Shown in pieces: positions 11,949 to 19,770 of a DNA stretch of 48,972 bases. Position 1 is the stretch's first letter, and each line of letters begins with the position of its first letter. The stretch comes from Saprospiraceae bacterium (GTDB taxonomy: Bacteria; Bacteroidota; Bacteroidia; Chitinophagales; Saprospiraceae). The stretch spans positions 2,501 through 51,472 of the forward strand of contig JAEUUP010000067.1 in the NCBI GenBank assembly GCA_016787525.1, read 5' to 3'. The notes under the pieces are model-generated. The model made no database searches. It had not been told where the DNA came from and worked only from the letters and a program-made list of their open reading frames with translations. Both the position numbers and the translations under genes were made by a program.

Positions 11949-13631
11949 TCATTGATTCAAACGAATTTCATCTTCATTTTCATCAAAAAACTTGTAGGTT
12001 GTCAAAGGATAATCGGGTTCTGGTTGAATACGAATCCATTTGTTGTATTTGAAATACCAATTTATCTGCCGTTTTGGATAAAAACCTTTAGTCAAATAAG
12101 CGGCGACAAACGGATGAACATGAACCGAAATTTTCCCTTTGGGTCGTGTTTGCAACACAGCGTCAAGGTCAAATTCAAGAGCATCCGTTAATAAAACAGT
12201 CGGTTGAACTTTACCCGTACCATTGCACGAGACGCACACTTCTGCTGTATTGATTTTCAGTTCGGGGCGTACACGCTGACGTGTAATTTGCATCAAACCG
12301 AATTTACTGAGGGGGAGTATCGTGTGTTGCGCTCTGTCTTTTACCATAAAATCTTTCATAGCTTTTTGCAAAACCTTTTTGTGTTCTGGGTCTTTCATAT
12401 CAATGAAATCAATGATGATGATACCGCCCAAATCACGCAAACGCATCTGACGTGCTATTTCTTCCGCAGCTTCCATATTGACCGCTAAAATGGCGTCGTC
12501 AGTGGCAGCTGACCCTACTTTGTGTCCACTATTCACATCAATGACATGCATAGCTTCTGTGTGTTCGATGACCAAATACGCACCGCTTGCCATAGTTGCC
12601 GTTTTGCCAAAAGAGGCTTTGACTTGGCGATTGACTGGAAAATGGTCAAAAATGTGTTTACCTGTGGCTTTGTGGTGTTGAACAATCTTAATTTGGTCGG
12701 GCGCAAAGCCTGCAAGGTAATTTTTAATGCTTTCACAAGTCTCTTTGTCATCAACTATGATTCGTGAAAACTGGTCGCTGAGCAAATCTCGCAAAATGCT
12801 CGATGTTTTATCCAATTCGCTGAGCAATTTAGCAGGCGGTTTGGCTTGTTTGAGTTGGAAGAAAATTTTCTCCCACTTAGCGGTCATTTGCATCATTTCC
12901 TCGTGCAATTCCGCTGTTTTTTTGCCTTCGGCGGCTGTTCTTACGATAACGCCAAAGTTTTTAGGTTTGATGCTCTCGGCAATCGTTTGAAGTCTTTTGC
13001 GCTCGTCTGCGCTAGAAATTTTTTTCGATACTGCAATCACATCTGTGAACGGAGTCAAGACCAAAAAACGACCTGGAATTGTGATTTCACAACTTAGGCG
13101 CGGTCCTTTTGTGCCAATGGGTTCTTTTAAGATTTGCACCAAAATATGCTGTCTTTTAGGCAAAACTTGGTCAACTTTCCCATTTTTATTGATGTCTGGC
13201 TCAATTCTGAAATGGTCAAGGCTCGCTGTGTTGATACCTCCACTGATGACACTATCTGTGAATTTCAACACATTTTTGAGTTTGGGTCCCATATCAGTGT
13301 AGTGCAAGAACGCGTCTTTTTTATGACCAATGTCAACAAAAGCAGCGTTCAATCCGGGCATCAACTTACGGATTTTGCCGATAAAAATGTCCCCAACAGC
13401 AAAATCGTTACTTGTTTCTTCGTGATGCAGTTCGACTAATTTCCCGTCTTCGAGAAGGGCAATTTCAACCTCTGATTGCGTCGAGTGGATAATGAGTTCT
13501 TTTTCCACTATCAACGCTTTTGATTGATAGCCAAAGTTGTTACTGTTCAAATTGTTTGCAAAAATGAGGTGATTTTGCGTCATAAAGTCAATGGGCATCA
13601 GAAGCCGATTTGGAAAACTAAAAAAATCCAA
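11949..13631 (-). CDS. rng: ribonuclease G/E family endoribonuclease
   Basis: 560 aa as an open frame. Endonuclease that processes 16S rRNA 5' ends and decays mRNA. The family's conserved N-terminus ('KELIIHSTQSEVEIALLEDG') begins only at about residue 44, so the true start is probably later than 13631: an ATG at 13583 or a GTG at 13508 are candidates. Visible features: S1 domain ('VGDIFIGKIRKLMPGLNAAF'), catalytic Asp residues in 'HVIDVNSGHK' and 'IIIIDFIDM', and the zinc-link cysteines 'CVSCNGTGKV'. The large membrane-binding tail of RNase E is absent. Antisense motif copy at 12305-12314 encodes PLS just after the catalytic core. Confidence 0.95.
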   Translation of the reverse strand: MDFFSFPNRLLMPIDFMTQNHLIFANNLNSNNFGYQSKALIVEKELIIHSTQSEVEIALLEDGKLVELHHEETSNDFAVGDIFIGKIRKLMPGLNAAFVDIGHKKDAFLHYTDMGPKLKNVLKFTDSVISGGINTASLDHFRIEPDINKNGKVDQVLPKRQHILVQILKEPIGTKGPRLSCEITIPGRFLVLTPFTDVIAVSKKISSADERKRLQTIAESIKPKNFGVIVRTAAEGKKTAELHEEMMQMTAKWEKIFFQLKQAKPPAKLLSELDKTSSILRDLLSDQFSRIIVDDKETCESIKNYLAGFAPDQIKIVQHHKATGKHIFDHFPVNRQVKASFGKTATMASGAYLVIEHTEAMHVIDVNSGHKVGSAATDDAILAVNMEAAEEIARQMRLRDLGGIIIIDFIDMKDPEHKKVLQKAMKDFMVKDRAQHTILPLSKFGLMQITRQRVRPELKINTAEVCVSCNGTGKVQPTVLLTDALEFDLDAVLQTRPKGKISVHVHPFVAAYLTKGFYPKRQINWYFKYNKWIRIQPEPDYPLTTYKFFDENEDEIRLNQ

Positions 13632-13818
13632 AACGGGAAATGAGGCAAGGGTGAGCAGATGAATTTGACAGAGATGTAAAAATTTAGGGTACTCGATATT
13701 GGACTAGACCGTCAAATTTTTTTTGCTTTTTATTTTTTCAGGCATGTTTCCCTATGACTTTTTGGTTTGGGCTTTCAATTAAAAAGGGAAAAAAGGAAAC
13801 ACGCTTACTAAAATATAC

Positions 13819-13828
13819 CCCCTCAGTA
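13819..13828 (-). repeat. intergenic copy of the TACTGAGGGG repeat
   Basis: Exact copy (minus-strand sense) with a TAC arm on its G-run side, giving TAC/GTA dyad arms. It lies upstream of rng, away from any hairpin. Confidence 0.9.
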
Positions 13829-13966
13829 AAAGAATGAAAATGAATGAAATGAACGTTAGAGAAACGATGAGTATTGACTTGGCTCATTTGTTTTTACATT
13901 TATCATTCAGTAGTGGCGTTTCAAAAAATATTTTTTAATAATTTGCATACAAATAAAACGCAGAAA

Positions 13967-14001
13967 GGAACGCCGAAAATCTCATAGGTTTTCGACATTC
14001 C
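13967..14001 (-). terminator. probable terminator of the 30-aa ribosomal protein gene
   Basis: Arms 13967-13979 and 13989-14001 pair over 13 bp. On the minus-strand transcript the two non-Watson-Crick positions become G-U pairs, while on the plus strand they would be A-C mismatches, so the minus direction is favoured. The following tract (TTTCTGCGTTTT) is only moderately U-rich. Confidence 0.6.
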
Positions 14002-14121
14002 CTCTTTATTTTTTACTAAGCCACAATGTCAACGTTGACTTTTTAAGCAAAAACAACCCGTTTTAGCGAAAATAGCATTTGAAAAATACAAACTGCGCTA
14101 TCAAGGTTTAGAAATCAGTTT

Positions 14122-14214
14122 TTACTTCTTCTTCTTGTGGCGATTCTTTCTTAGTCGTTTTTTACGTTTGTGCGTCGCAATTTTATGACGCTTTCTTTTT
14201 TTACCGCAAGGCAT
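14122..14214 (-). CDS. 30-aa basic AURKAIP1/COX24-like ribosomal protein
   Basis: Very short gene: ATG at 14214, TAA at 14122-14124. Translation begins MPCGKKRKRHKIATHKRKK and ends KNRHKKKK; 19 of 30 residues are Lys, Arg or His. This matches the small basic protein that is almost invariant across Bacteroidota and carries the AURKAIP1/COX24 (mitochondrial mS38) signature; it is understood to be a small-subunit ribosomal component. The family link is recalled from sequence, not searched. It stands alone between rng and a divergent methyltransferase and has its own terminator. There is no motif copy in it. Confidence 0.85.
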   Translation of the reverse strand: MPCGKKRKRHKIATHKRKKRLRKNRHKKKK

Positions 14215-14486
14215 TGGCTCAATATTTTTAAAAGTTTATAAAATAAAGTTAGAAGCTTTTGCGTCAAAAATGAGTTTTATTACTCATTTTCAAGGCTTTA
14301 AACCTCATAACTCGATATTGTTTTTTAAAATGGCTGCAAAAGTAAGAAATATTTTGGTAATTTGGAAACCGAATTATCATTTTGTTTAGATATTCACGTT
14401 TTTTATTAGCTAGTGGTTTTGACATTGTGAAGTTGATACATTGAAACGAAATTCAAATAGCCATAGACACAACAATAAATGCTGTT

Positions 14487-15116
14487 ATGATTAATCCAAA
14501 AATAGAGCAATATGCTGAAGCACATACAACACCCGAAAGTGCTGTTCTCCAATCACTTGTGCGCGAAACACACTTAAAAACACTTGCACCACGTATGCTG
14601 TCAGGGCATTTGCAAGGACGTTTTTTGAGTCTTATCGCTAAGCTAATGCAGCCCCGACGGGTACTTGAAATCGGCACTTTTACAGGTTACTCTGCGTTGT
14701 GTTTGACTGAGGGGGTCGCTGACGGTGGCGTTTTGTACGCTTTGGAAGGGAATGATGAACTGAAACACATCATTGAAAAATACATTGAAAAATCTGGATA
14801 CCAAGATAAAATCAAACTATTGATTGGCAACGCTTTAGAGATAATTCCGACCTTAGATGAGTTTTTTGACCTTGTTTTCATTGACGCTGGTAAACGCGAT
14901 TATCCACAATATTGGGACTTAGTGGTTGAAAAAACACGCTCAGGCGGTTTGATTTTAGCAGATAATGTGTTGTGGAGTGGCAAAATCGTAGAAGAAAAAA
15001 AGAACTTGGATACCCAAATTCTCGATAGTTTTAACAAAAAGGTGTTGACAGATGACCGTGTAGAGTGTTTATTATTGCCCTTGCGCGATGGATTGATGAT
15101 GGCTTTGAAAAAATAA
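14487..15116 (+). CDS. class I SAM-dependent O-methyltransferase
   Basis: 209 aa, catechol-O-methyltransferase-like family (methyltransf_3). SAM-binding motif I 'VLEIGTFTGYSAL' lies at about residues 59-71; 'DLVFIDAGKRDYPQYW' (about 130-145) carries the metal-binding Asp, and 'GGLILADNVLWSGKI' (about 154-168) the second acidic/Asn site. These enzymes use Mg2+ to methylate a vicinal hydroxyl of a small aromatic substrate; the actual substrate is unknown. A one-mismatch motif (GACTGAGGGG, 14705-14714) encodes 'TEGV' in the loop where homologues have a variable Pro/Gly loop. The next gene starts 4 nt after the stop, so they are co-transcribed. Confidence 0.92.
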   Translation: MINPKIEQYAEAHTTPESAVLQSLVRETHLKTLAPRMLSGHLQGRFLSLIAKLMQPRRVLEIGTFTGYSALCLTEGVADGGVLYALEGNDELKHIIEKYIEKSGYQDKIKLLIGNALEIIPTLDEFFDLVFIDAGKRDYPQYWDLVVEKTRSGGLILADNVLWSGKIVEEKKNLDTQILDSFNKKVLTDDRVECLLLPLRDGLMMALKK

Positions 15117-15120
15117 CAAA

Positions 15121-15474
15121 ATGGCGGCTGCAAAAAATCATTATTGGGAAGATGTCTATGCGCTCGTGCGGTTGATTCCGAGAGGTCGTGTTTCGACTTA
15201 TGGAGCGATTGCTGATTATTTGCGTTTGGGTTCACCGCGTATAGTCGGTTGGGCATTGAACAATTGTGGACACAATCCAGAAGATATTCCTGCTCATCGG
15301 GTGGTCAATCGCTTGGGCGAATTGTCGGGGCGCGTGCATTTTGGCACACCGACACGTATGGCAGAATTGCTGTTAGCAGAGGGTGTGATTGTTGAAGATG
15401 ATAAGATTAAAAATTTTGAAAAATACATGTGGCATCCACTCGAAGAACTGAAAGAAGATGCTGATTTTGAATGA
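15121..15474 (+). CDS. alkyltransferase-like protein (MGMT family, catalytic Cys replaced)
   Basis: 117 aa. The MGMT DNA-binding fold is clear: 'IPRGRVSTYGAIADYLRLGSPR' (helix-turn-helix and recognition helix), 'VGWALNNC', and the active-site region 'IPAHRVVNRLGELSG' where alkyltransferases have 'PCHRV'. The Cys acceptor is Ala, so it cannot accept an alkyl group. Alkyltransferase-like (ATL) proteins of this type bind O6-alkylguanine by base flipping and hand it to nucleotide excision repair. Four nt separate it from the methyltransferase and 25 nt from the next gene. No motif copy. Confidence 0.92.
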   Translation: MAAAKNHYWEDVYALVRLIPRGRVSTYGAIADYLRLGSPRIVGWALNNCGHNPEDIPAHRVVNRLGELSGRVHFGTPTRMAELLLAEGVIVEDDKIKNFEKYMWHPLEELKEDADFE

Positions 15475-15499
15475 TTTATAAAAAAAAAATTAAAAAACT

Positions 15500-16204
15500 A
15501 TGAAAATGCACCCCCTCAGTATCATCGCCTTTTTAAGCCTTGTTTTAGCTCAAAGTTGTTCTTTCACCGCAGGCGTTGTCACCAAAAGTGATTTGCGAAA
15601 AATGACTCCTGCTCAAGCCTTAACGCGTCTCGAAGAAGGGAACAAACGCTTCAATAATAACCAACCCAAGCGGTTCAATATTCGTGAACAGCGGTACTAT
15701 TTGAGCAAAAACGGTCAATATCCGCCTGCCGTCATTCTCACAGGTACAGATTCGAGGGTTGCGCCCGAACTGATTTTCAATCAAGGTTTGGGCGATGTCT
15801 ATTGTCTGCGCTCTCCAGCCAGTGCTGTAACCAACGAAATGGTCGCGGGCATGGAACACGCTTGCCGCGTCATCGGCTCAAAAGTGATAGTTGTGATGGC
15901 ACAGACTAAAGACCCATTCATTGAATTAGCGATTGACAACGACCAAACGGGCAATCAAACAGCGATTAATTACCAACTCAAAACGGCAATTGACAATGTG
16001 AAACGCGATGTAAACTGGAAACGGTGGAAACGTGAAGACTTGATTAATCTGGTTTTACGCGAACACTTGATGGTTTCTCTGCGCAAAATACCCTCAATGA
16101 GTCCCATACTGAGGGGTATGCAAGAGCGGGGCGAAGTTTTTATTGTCGGTGCTATTTATGATATTGAAACGGGAAAGGTCAATTTTTTGAAAGGAGAAGA
16201 ATAG
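15500..16204 (+). CDS. beta-carbonic-anhydrase-like secreted pseudoenzyme
   Basis: 234 aa. An export signal (residues about 5-20, 'LVLAQSC') suggests a periplasmic protein or lipoprotein. The body follows beta-carbonic anhydrases: 'MTPAQALTRLEEGNKRF', 'GTDSRVAPELIFNQGLGDVY', 'GMEHACRVIGSKVIVVMAQT', and the family's end 'GAIYDIETGKVNFL'. In active enzymes the corresponding sites read 'CxDSR' and 'GHTxCG'; here the first Cys is Gly (GTDSR), the His is Gln and the second Cys is Asp (AQTKDP). The Asp-Arg dyad is kept. All three protein zinc ligands are therefore lost and hydration of CO2 is not expected. Motif copies lie near both ends (15512-15521, coding PLS; 16107-16116, coding LRG). Confidence 0.85.
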   Translation: MKMHPLSIIAFLSLVLAQSCSFTAGVVTKSDLRKMTPAQALTRLEEGNKRFNNNQPKRFNIREQRYYLSKNGQYPPAVILTGTDSRVAPELIFNQGLGDVYCLRSPASAVTNEMVAGMEHACRVIGSKVIVVMAQTKDPFIELAIDNDQTGNQTAINYQLKTAIDNVKRDVNWKRWKREDLINLVLREHLMVSLRKIPSMSPILRGMQERGEVFIVGAIYDIETGKVNFLKGEE

Positions 16205-16240
16205 GTTTTTTCGGATAACTATTTGATTTTTAAACAATTA

Positions 16241-16285
16241 GAGCTTGGTGCAAAATAGATTCGCACCAAGCTCATGTTTTATTTT
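16241..16285. terminator. bidirectional terminator between convergent genes
   Basis: Perfect 11-bp stem GAGCTTGGTGC / GCACCAAGCTC (16241-16251 and 16263-16273) with a T-rich tail on the plus side (ATGTTTTATTTTC) and an A/T-rich tail on the other. It separates the carbonic-anhydrase-like gene from ccmF. Confidence 0.8.
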
Positions 16286-19146
16286 CACTTTCTAAGACGG
16301 TAGAACATGGCTACACTTAAACCCAACATCATCAAAATAGACCCCAACCAAACAAGATTAATGCCTGGATTGACAGTGGCTTCCAATACGATATAATCCG
16401 TTCTTGGAGCATCTTCGGCGATAGAAATCGGGATTTGTGTGGGCTTCCCTTGAGCAATTTTAATTGTGATTTGCTTCGTTTCAGGTTTGACTTTGGCAAT
16501 GGCAAAGTGCATACCCAACTCTGGCACATCGTCCTTTATTGGAATGGGTGTTGTGCCACGAATGACATAAACAGGCGATGTGGCGTAGAAACTATCTCCC
16601 ATTTTGTCTTTTTTAACCACTTTCAAATTAGCAGCAAAAGCCAAGTCACTAGGTTCAAGTTGAAAATTTTCGACCTTTGGCGAAGCATTCACGCCTTCAA
16701 AAGTCACTTCTGTATTGCCAACAGACAAGGTTTGACCTTGTTGGAAAATATAATCTTTGTATGCCAAATCTTTTTGTGGCACAAAAAGACGGTCGAATAT
16801 TTCAGATTCCGCTCTGATACGCAAGCCCAATTGATTGACGGTTACAGGCAATTGGAACACATTGTCTTCACGAATCAACACAATCGGTTCGGCAGTATAA
16901 ACCGAATCGGCCCCCCTCAGTATTTTGAGCTTCACACCAACAGCAATGTCTTTTTCTTCTGCTTTATATTTTGGATGTGTTGGCGACGAATTGATGCCCT
17001 CCACAACGACTGAATACTGAGGGGTCTTCGCCAAATCGGGTTTGATGGCAGTCGGCGTGCCAAGAGGAATATCAAATGGGCGATATTTCAAGCTGTCTTC
17101 GACTTCATGTGCGATTTCGGGATCTTGCTCCGTTGGTGGCAAAGCTGCGATATGACTGAACACGTCATACGTTAAAAAATGCCTTGTATCGGGATTAGTT
17201 GAAGCGATTTTACCCGATTTTTTATCATATAAAACATAAGGATGAACCGTAAATGAATCCACAACCGACTTCAAATCCTTTGATTTTTTGCGCAATTTCA
17301 AGGTGAAGTCACGGCGTGTGCCGTAAGTAGTATCTGATTCGTAGAGCATTTCCCAACCTGTTTCTGTTGGGATAGCCGAGCCTTTCATCAACAGAATATT
17401 TTTGCCGAATTGGTCTTCTGAAAAATTGATAAGCCCTTCCATAGCAAAACGGTTTTTGGAAATCCACGTTTTGTTAACACCTGAAGCTAAAATACCAACC
17501 ACCAAAACACCAAATCCCATGTGTGAAAACGCTGACCCTGCTGCGCTCAAATTTTTTCGCATAAAACTGACGAGGTAGTCTGCATTGGCAATCAATGTGA
17601 AAACACCTGCAAACAACAACAAAACATATTGCCAAGCCGAAGCCGCATTGATCCAACCCAACAAAAGTAATGTGATACCAACCGACAAACCCGCAGAAAT
17701 GCCCAAGTGTTTCAATAAAGTTGAACGATAATTCTCAAAATTGAACTCTTTATAGCGTAAAAACTGGGCGATAGCAGACAAGAAACCCATGAAAACACCT
17801 ATCCACAACTGCGTTTTATTATAGTGACCGATGGTATCAACAGGCGCAGACAATTTTTTAGCAGAAGGGTTGAAAAAGGTGATGATTTTGTTGAAAACGG
17901 GCAACGATGTTGTAAATGAAATCAAAACCACCGACAAAATCAAGACCAAAGACCCAATAAAAAGCCAAAATTCGCGGCTCGTAACCGTTTCTTCCTTCGC
18001 TGGATTCGGAATACTTTTATAATTTTTAAAAAACAAAAACAATCCACCGACAAGGAAAAACATTTGTAACAAAACCAATTGCCATTCCAACCCCATTTCT
18101 GTAAAAGCATGAGCCGAAGTATCGCCTAAAATACCTGAGCGAGTCAAAAATGTAGAGTAAAGAACCAGTAAAAAACTCAAAATATAGAACATAAAAGTAG
18201 CTCTCAAAGAATGCCCCGTTGCCCGAGCGATAAGATGCGTGTGCAAACCCGCAACCATCACCAACCACGGCACAAGCGACATATTTTCGACGGGGTCCCA
18301 AGCCCAATAGCCATTGAAACTCAAGGCTTCATAAGCCCAAGCACCGCCCATCAAAATACCTGTTCCCAGTACTGCACCCGAAAAAAGTGAGTATGGCAAA
18401 GCAGGACGCAACCACTCAGTATATTTCTTAGTCCAAAGCCCTGCAATGGCGAAGCAAAACGGAATAGAGGTAGAAGCAAAACCCAAAAACAAAACAGGCG
18501 GGTGAATGGTCATCCAATAGTTTTGTAAAAGCGGATTCAGTCCTTTGGCTGTTTTGGCGAGTTTGGTCACATAGTCAGCTTGTTGGAAAATGGGGGCATT
18601 CATCGTTTCGCGTAAAAGCAAAATCGGGTTGCTACCCCACTTGATGATGTGTTCACCCCAGCCAAAATGCAAGCCTAAAATCATGGACGAGAGAAAAACC
18701 TGTACACAAGCTAAAGTCGAGATGACAGGGTTTTCCCAATCTTTCATACCCCTCAGTATGATAAACGCTCCGAGTCCTACGTGCCAAAACATCCACAACA
18801 AAAAGCTGCCTTCTTGACCTTCCCAAAAAGCAGCAAAATTGTATTGAAACGGCAAATCTGTATCCACATGCGAGTGTGCATAAAAATACTCGAATCGCTT
18901 ATTTATCATCACATAAAAGATAGAGCCGATGAGTGTGAGTATGGCAACACTGTGTACACCAAACGACCAACGACCCAAACGTTGCCACGATGCGACCCCC
19001 TCAGTATCGTCGGTGCGAATTTGTTTTTGAGTGGCGAAAAAGTAAGAAATCGTAGCAAGTAGTGCAGAAATAAAAGCTAAAACGACAGAAAAATGCCCGA
19101 TTTGGCGAGGCAGGAGATTTTCGCCAATGTATTGAATGTCATTCAT
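16285..19146 (-). CDS. ccmF: cytochrome c haem lyase subunit CcmF/CcsA-type
   Basis: 953 aa multi-pass membrane protein that attaches haem to apocytochrome c. The N-terminal half has about 13-15 membrane spans; the haem-handling WWD-type motif is 'GYWAWDPVENMSLVPWLV' (about residues 276-293), and 'MTIHPPVLFLGF' (about 211-222) is the conserved His-Pro-Pro segment. After the last block of spans, a large periplasmic domain (about 560-920) precedes a final C-terminal span. This is longer than E. coli CcmF (about 650 aa), as is usual for Bacteroidota. It follows ccmE on the same strand. Four exact motif copies (16913, 17015, 18749, 18997) lie in loops and at membrane-span ends. Confidence 0.94.
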   Translation of the reverse strand: MNDIQYIGENLLPRQIGHFSVVLAFISALLATISYFFATQKQIRTDDTEGVASWQRLGRWSFGVHSVAILTLIGSIFYVMINKRFEYFYAHSHVDTDLPFQYNFAAFWEGQEGSFLLWMFWHVGLGAFIILRGMKDWENPVISTLACVQVFLSSMILGLHFGWGEHIIKWGSNPILLLRETMNAPIFQQADYVTKLAKTAKGLNPLLQNYWMTIHPPVLFLGFASTSIPFCFAIAGLWTKKYTEWLRPALPYSLFSGAVLGTGILMGGAWAYEALSFNGYWAWDPVENMSLVPWLVMVAGLHTHLIARATGHSLRATFMFYILSFLLVLYSTFLTRSGILGDTSAHAFTEMGLEWQLVLLQMFFLVGGLFLFFKNYKSIPNPAKEETVTSREFWLFIGSLVLILSVVLISFTTSLPVFNKIITFFNPSAKKLSAPVDTIGHYNKTQLWIGVFMGFLSAIAQFLRYKEFNFENYRSTLLKHLGISAGLSVGITLLLLGWINAASAWQYVLLLFAGVFTLIANADYLVSFMRKNLSAAGSAFSHMGFGVLVVGILASGVNKTWISKNRFAMEGLINFSEDQFGKNILLMKGSAIPTETGWEMLYESDTTYGTRRDFTLKLRKKSKDLKSVVDSFTVHPYVLYDKKSGKIASTNPDTRHFLTYDVFSHIAALPPTEQDPEIAHEVEDSLKYRPFDIPLGTPTAIKPDLAKTPQYSVVVEGINSSPTHPKYKAEEKDIAVGVKLKILRGADSVYTAEPIVLIREDNVFQLPVTVNQLGLRIRAESEIFDRLFVPQKDLAYKDYIFQQGQTLSVGNTEVTFEGVNASPKVENFQLEPSDLAFAANLKVVKKDKMGDSFYATSPVYVIRGTTPIPIKDDVPELGMHFAIAKVKPETKQITIKIAQGKPTQIPISIAEDAPRTDYIVLEATVNPGINLVWLGSILMMLGLSVAMFYRLRK

Positions 19147-19174
19147 TTATGTTGTTGTGTGGTTGTATTGATAA

Positions 19175-19225
19175 ATGGTTGTATTGATGTGATGTTGTTG
19201 TTTGGCAATACATCAATACAACCAT
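19175..19225. repeat. inverted repeat between ccmE and ccmF
   Basis: Perfect 16-bp arms (19175-19190 and 19210-19225, ATGGTTGTATTGATGT and complement) around a 19-base loop, with a further direct copy of GGTTGTATTGAT at about 19161-19172. There is no strong U-tract, so it may be an intercistronic mRNA processing or stability hairpin rather than a terminator. Confidence 0.75.
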
Positions 19226-19233
19226 ATAGCGAT

Positions 19234-19626
19234 TTAATTTTTCTTTTTCATATAAATTTCTTCATCCTTATATTTCGATGGACATTTCATCAAAACTTCG
19301 TTGGCGACAAAAGTACCGTTCTGCATATCACCCGTTACGACCACTTGTTCCGACAATTCAAAATCTTGTGGTTTGGGTTTCAAAAGCACAACAGGCACTT
19401 CCTGACCTTGCGTGTCTTCCAAATAAAAACTGAATTTATTGGCATCTTTTGTAGGCTCATAAACCATAGGTTTATCTTTTTTGAGTTTACCAGCTACCTT
19501 TACTTTTTCAGTAGCCGTTTTTGCATCAGTGAATGTGGCATAAGTTGCCACATCTTTTGCTTGTAATGTCAAAGCCGCAATGCCACCTGCAAGAACAAGA
19601 ATAGCAACGATATGTATAGGTTTCAT
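19234..19626 (-). CDS. ccmE: cytochrome c maturation haem chaperone CcmE, CxxxY type
   Basis: 130 aa. One N-terminal membrane anchor (about residues 5-22) followed by an OB-fold: 'VKVAGKLKKDKPMVYEP', 'FSFYLEDTQGQEVPVVL', 'EQVVVTGDMQNGTFVANEVLMKCPSKY'. CcmE binds haem covalently and passes it to CcmF, which is encoded next. The usual haem-binding motif is HxxxY; here it is CPSKY, the CxxxY form described for archaeal and some deltaproteobacterial CcmE. The nearby -7-like element suggests it starts the ccmE-ccmF unit. No motif copy. Confidence 0.92.
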   Translation of the reverse strand: MKPIHIVAILVLAGGIAALTLQAKDVATYATFTDAKTATEKVKVAGKLKKDKPMVYEPTKDANKFSFYLEDTQGQEVPVVLLKPKPQDFELSEQVVVTGDMQNGTFVANEVLMKCPSKYKDEEIYMKKKN

Positions 19627-19672
19627 TTTTAAATATTTTAGTAGATAATTAAAATCTTTTTGAATTTCACCG

Positions 19673-19680
19673 CAAATTTA
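19673..19680 (-). promoter_or_regulatory. possible -7 element (TAAATTTG) for ccmE-ccmF
   Basis: Minus-strand TAAATTTGCGG fits TAnnTTTG and sits 47 nt before the ccmE start, just below the terminator of the preceding gene. No clear TTTG at the -33 position, so moderate confidence only. Confidence 0.45.
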
Positions 19681-19693
19681 CATCTAAGAAAGC

Positions 19694-19734
19694 AGAAAAC
19701 CACTGACTTGTATCATCAAAGTCAGTGGTTTTCT
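19694..19734 (-). terminator. terminator of the T9SS cargo gene
   Basis: Perfect 14-bp stem AGAAAACCACTGAC / GTCAGTGGTTTTCT with a 13-base loop, 37 nt after the stop codon of the minus-strand gene at 19771. A/T flanks on both sides allow bidirectional use. Confidence 0.85.
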
Positions 19735-19770
19735 GAATTATTTATACTGATTACAAACAAAGAACCGTGT

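Larger units (their letters stand above)
13632..14121. other. 490-nt intergenic region
   Basis: No gene is visible. It contains upstream sequence for rng, an exact antisense-orientation copy of the 10-mer at 13819-13828 inside ATACCCCCTCAGTA, and at its right side a hairpin that terminates the 30-aa ribosomal protein gene (13967-14001). The rest is AT-rich with no feature I can support. Confidence 0.6.

Noticed and set aside
12478-13439. Several plus-strand ORFs of 67-101 aa across the RNase G gene
   Set aside because: Antisense shadows of a clearly conserved minus-strand gene.
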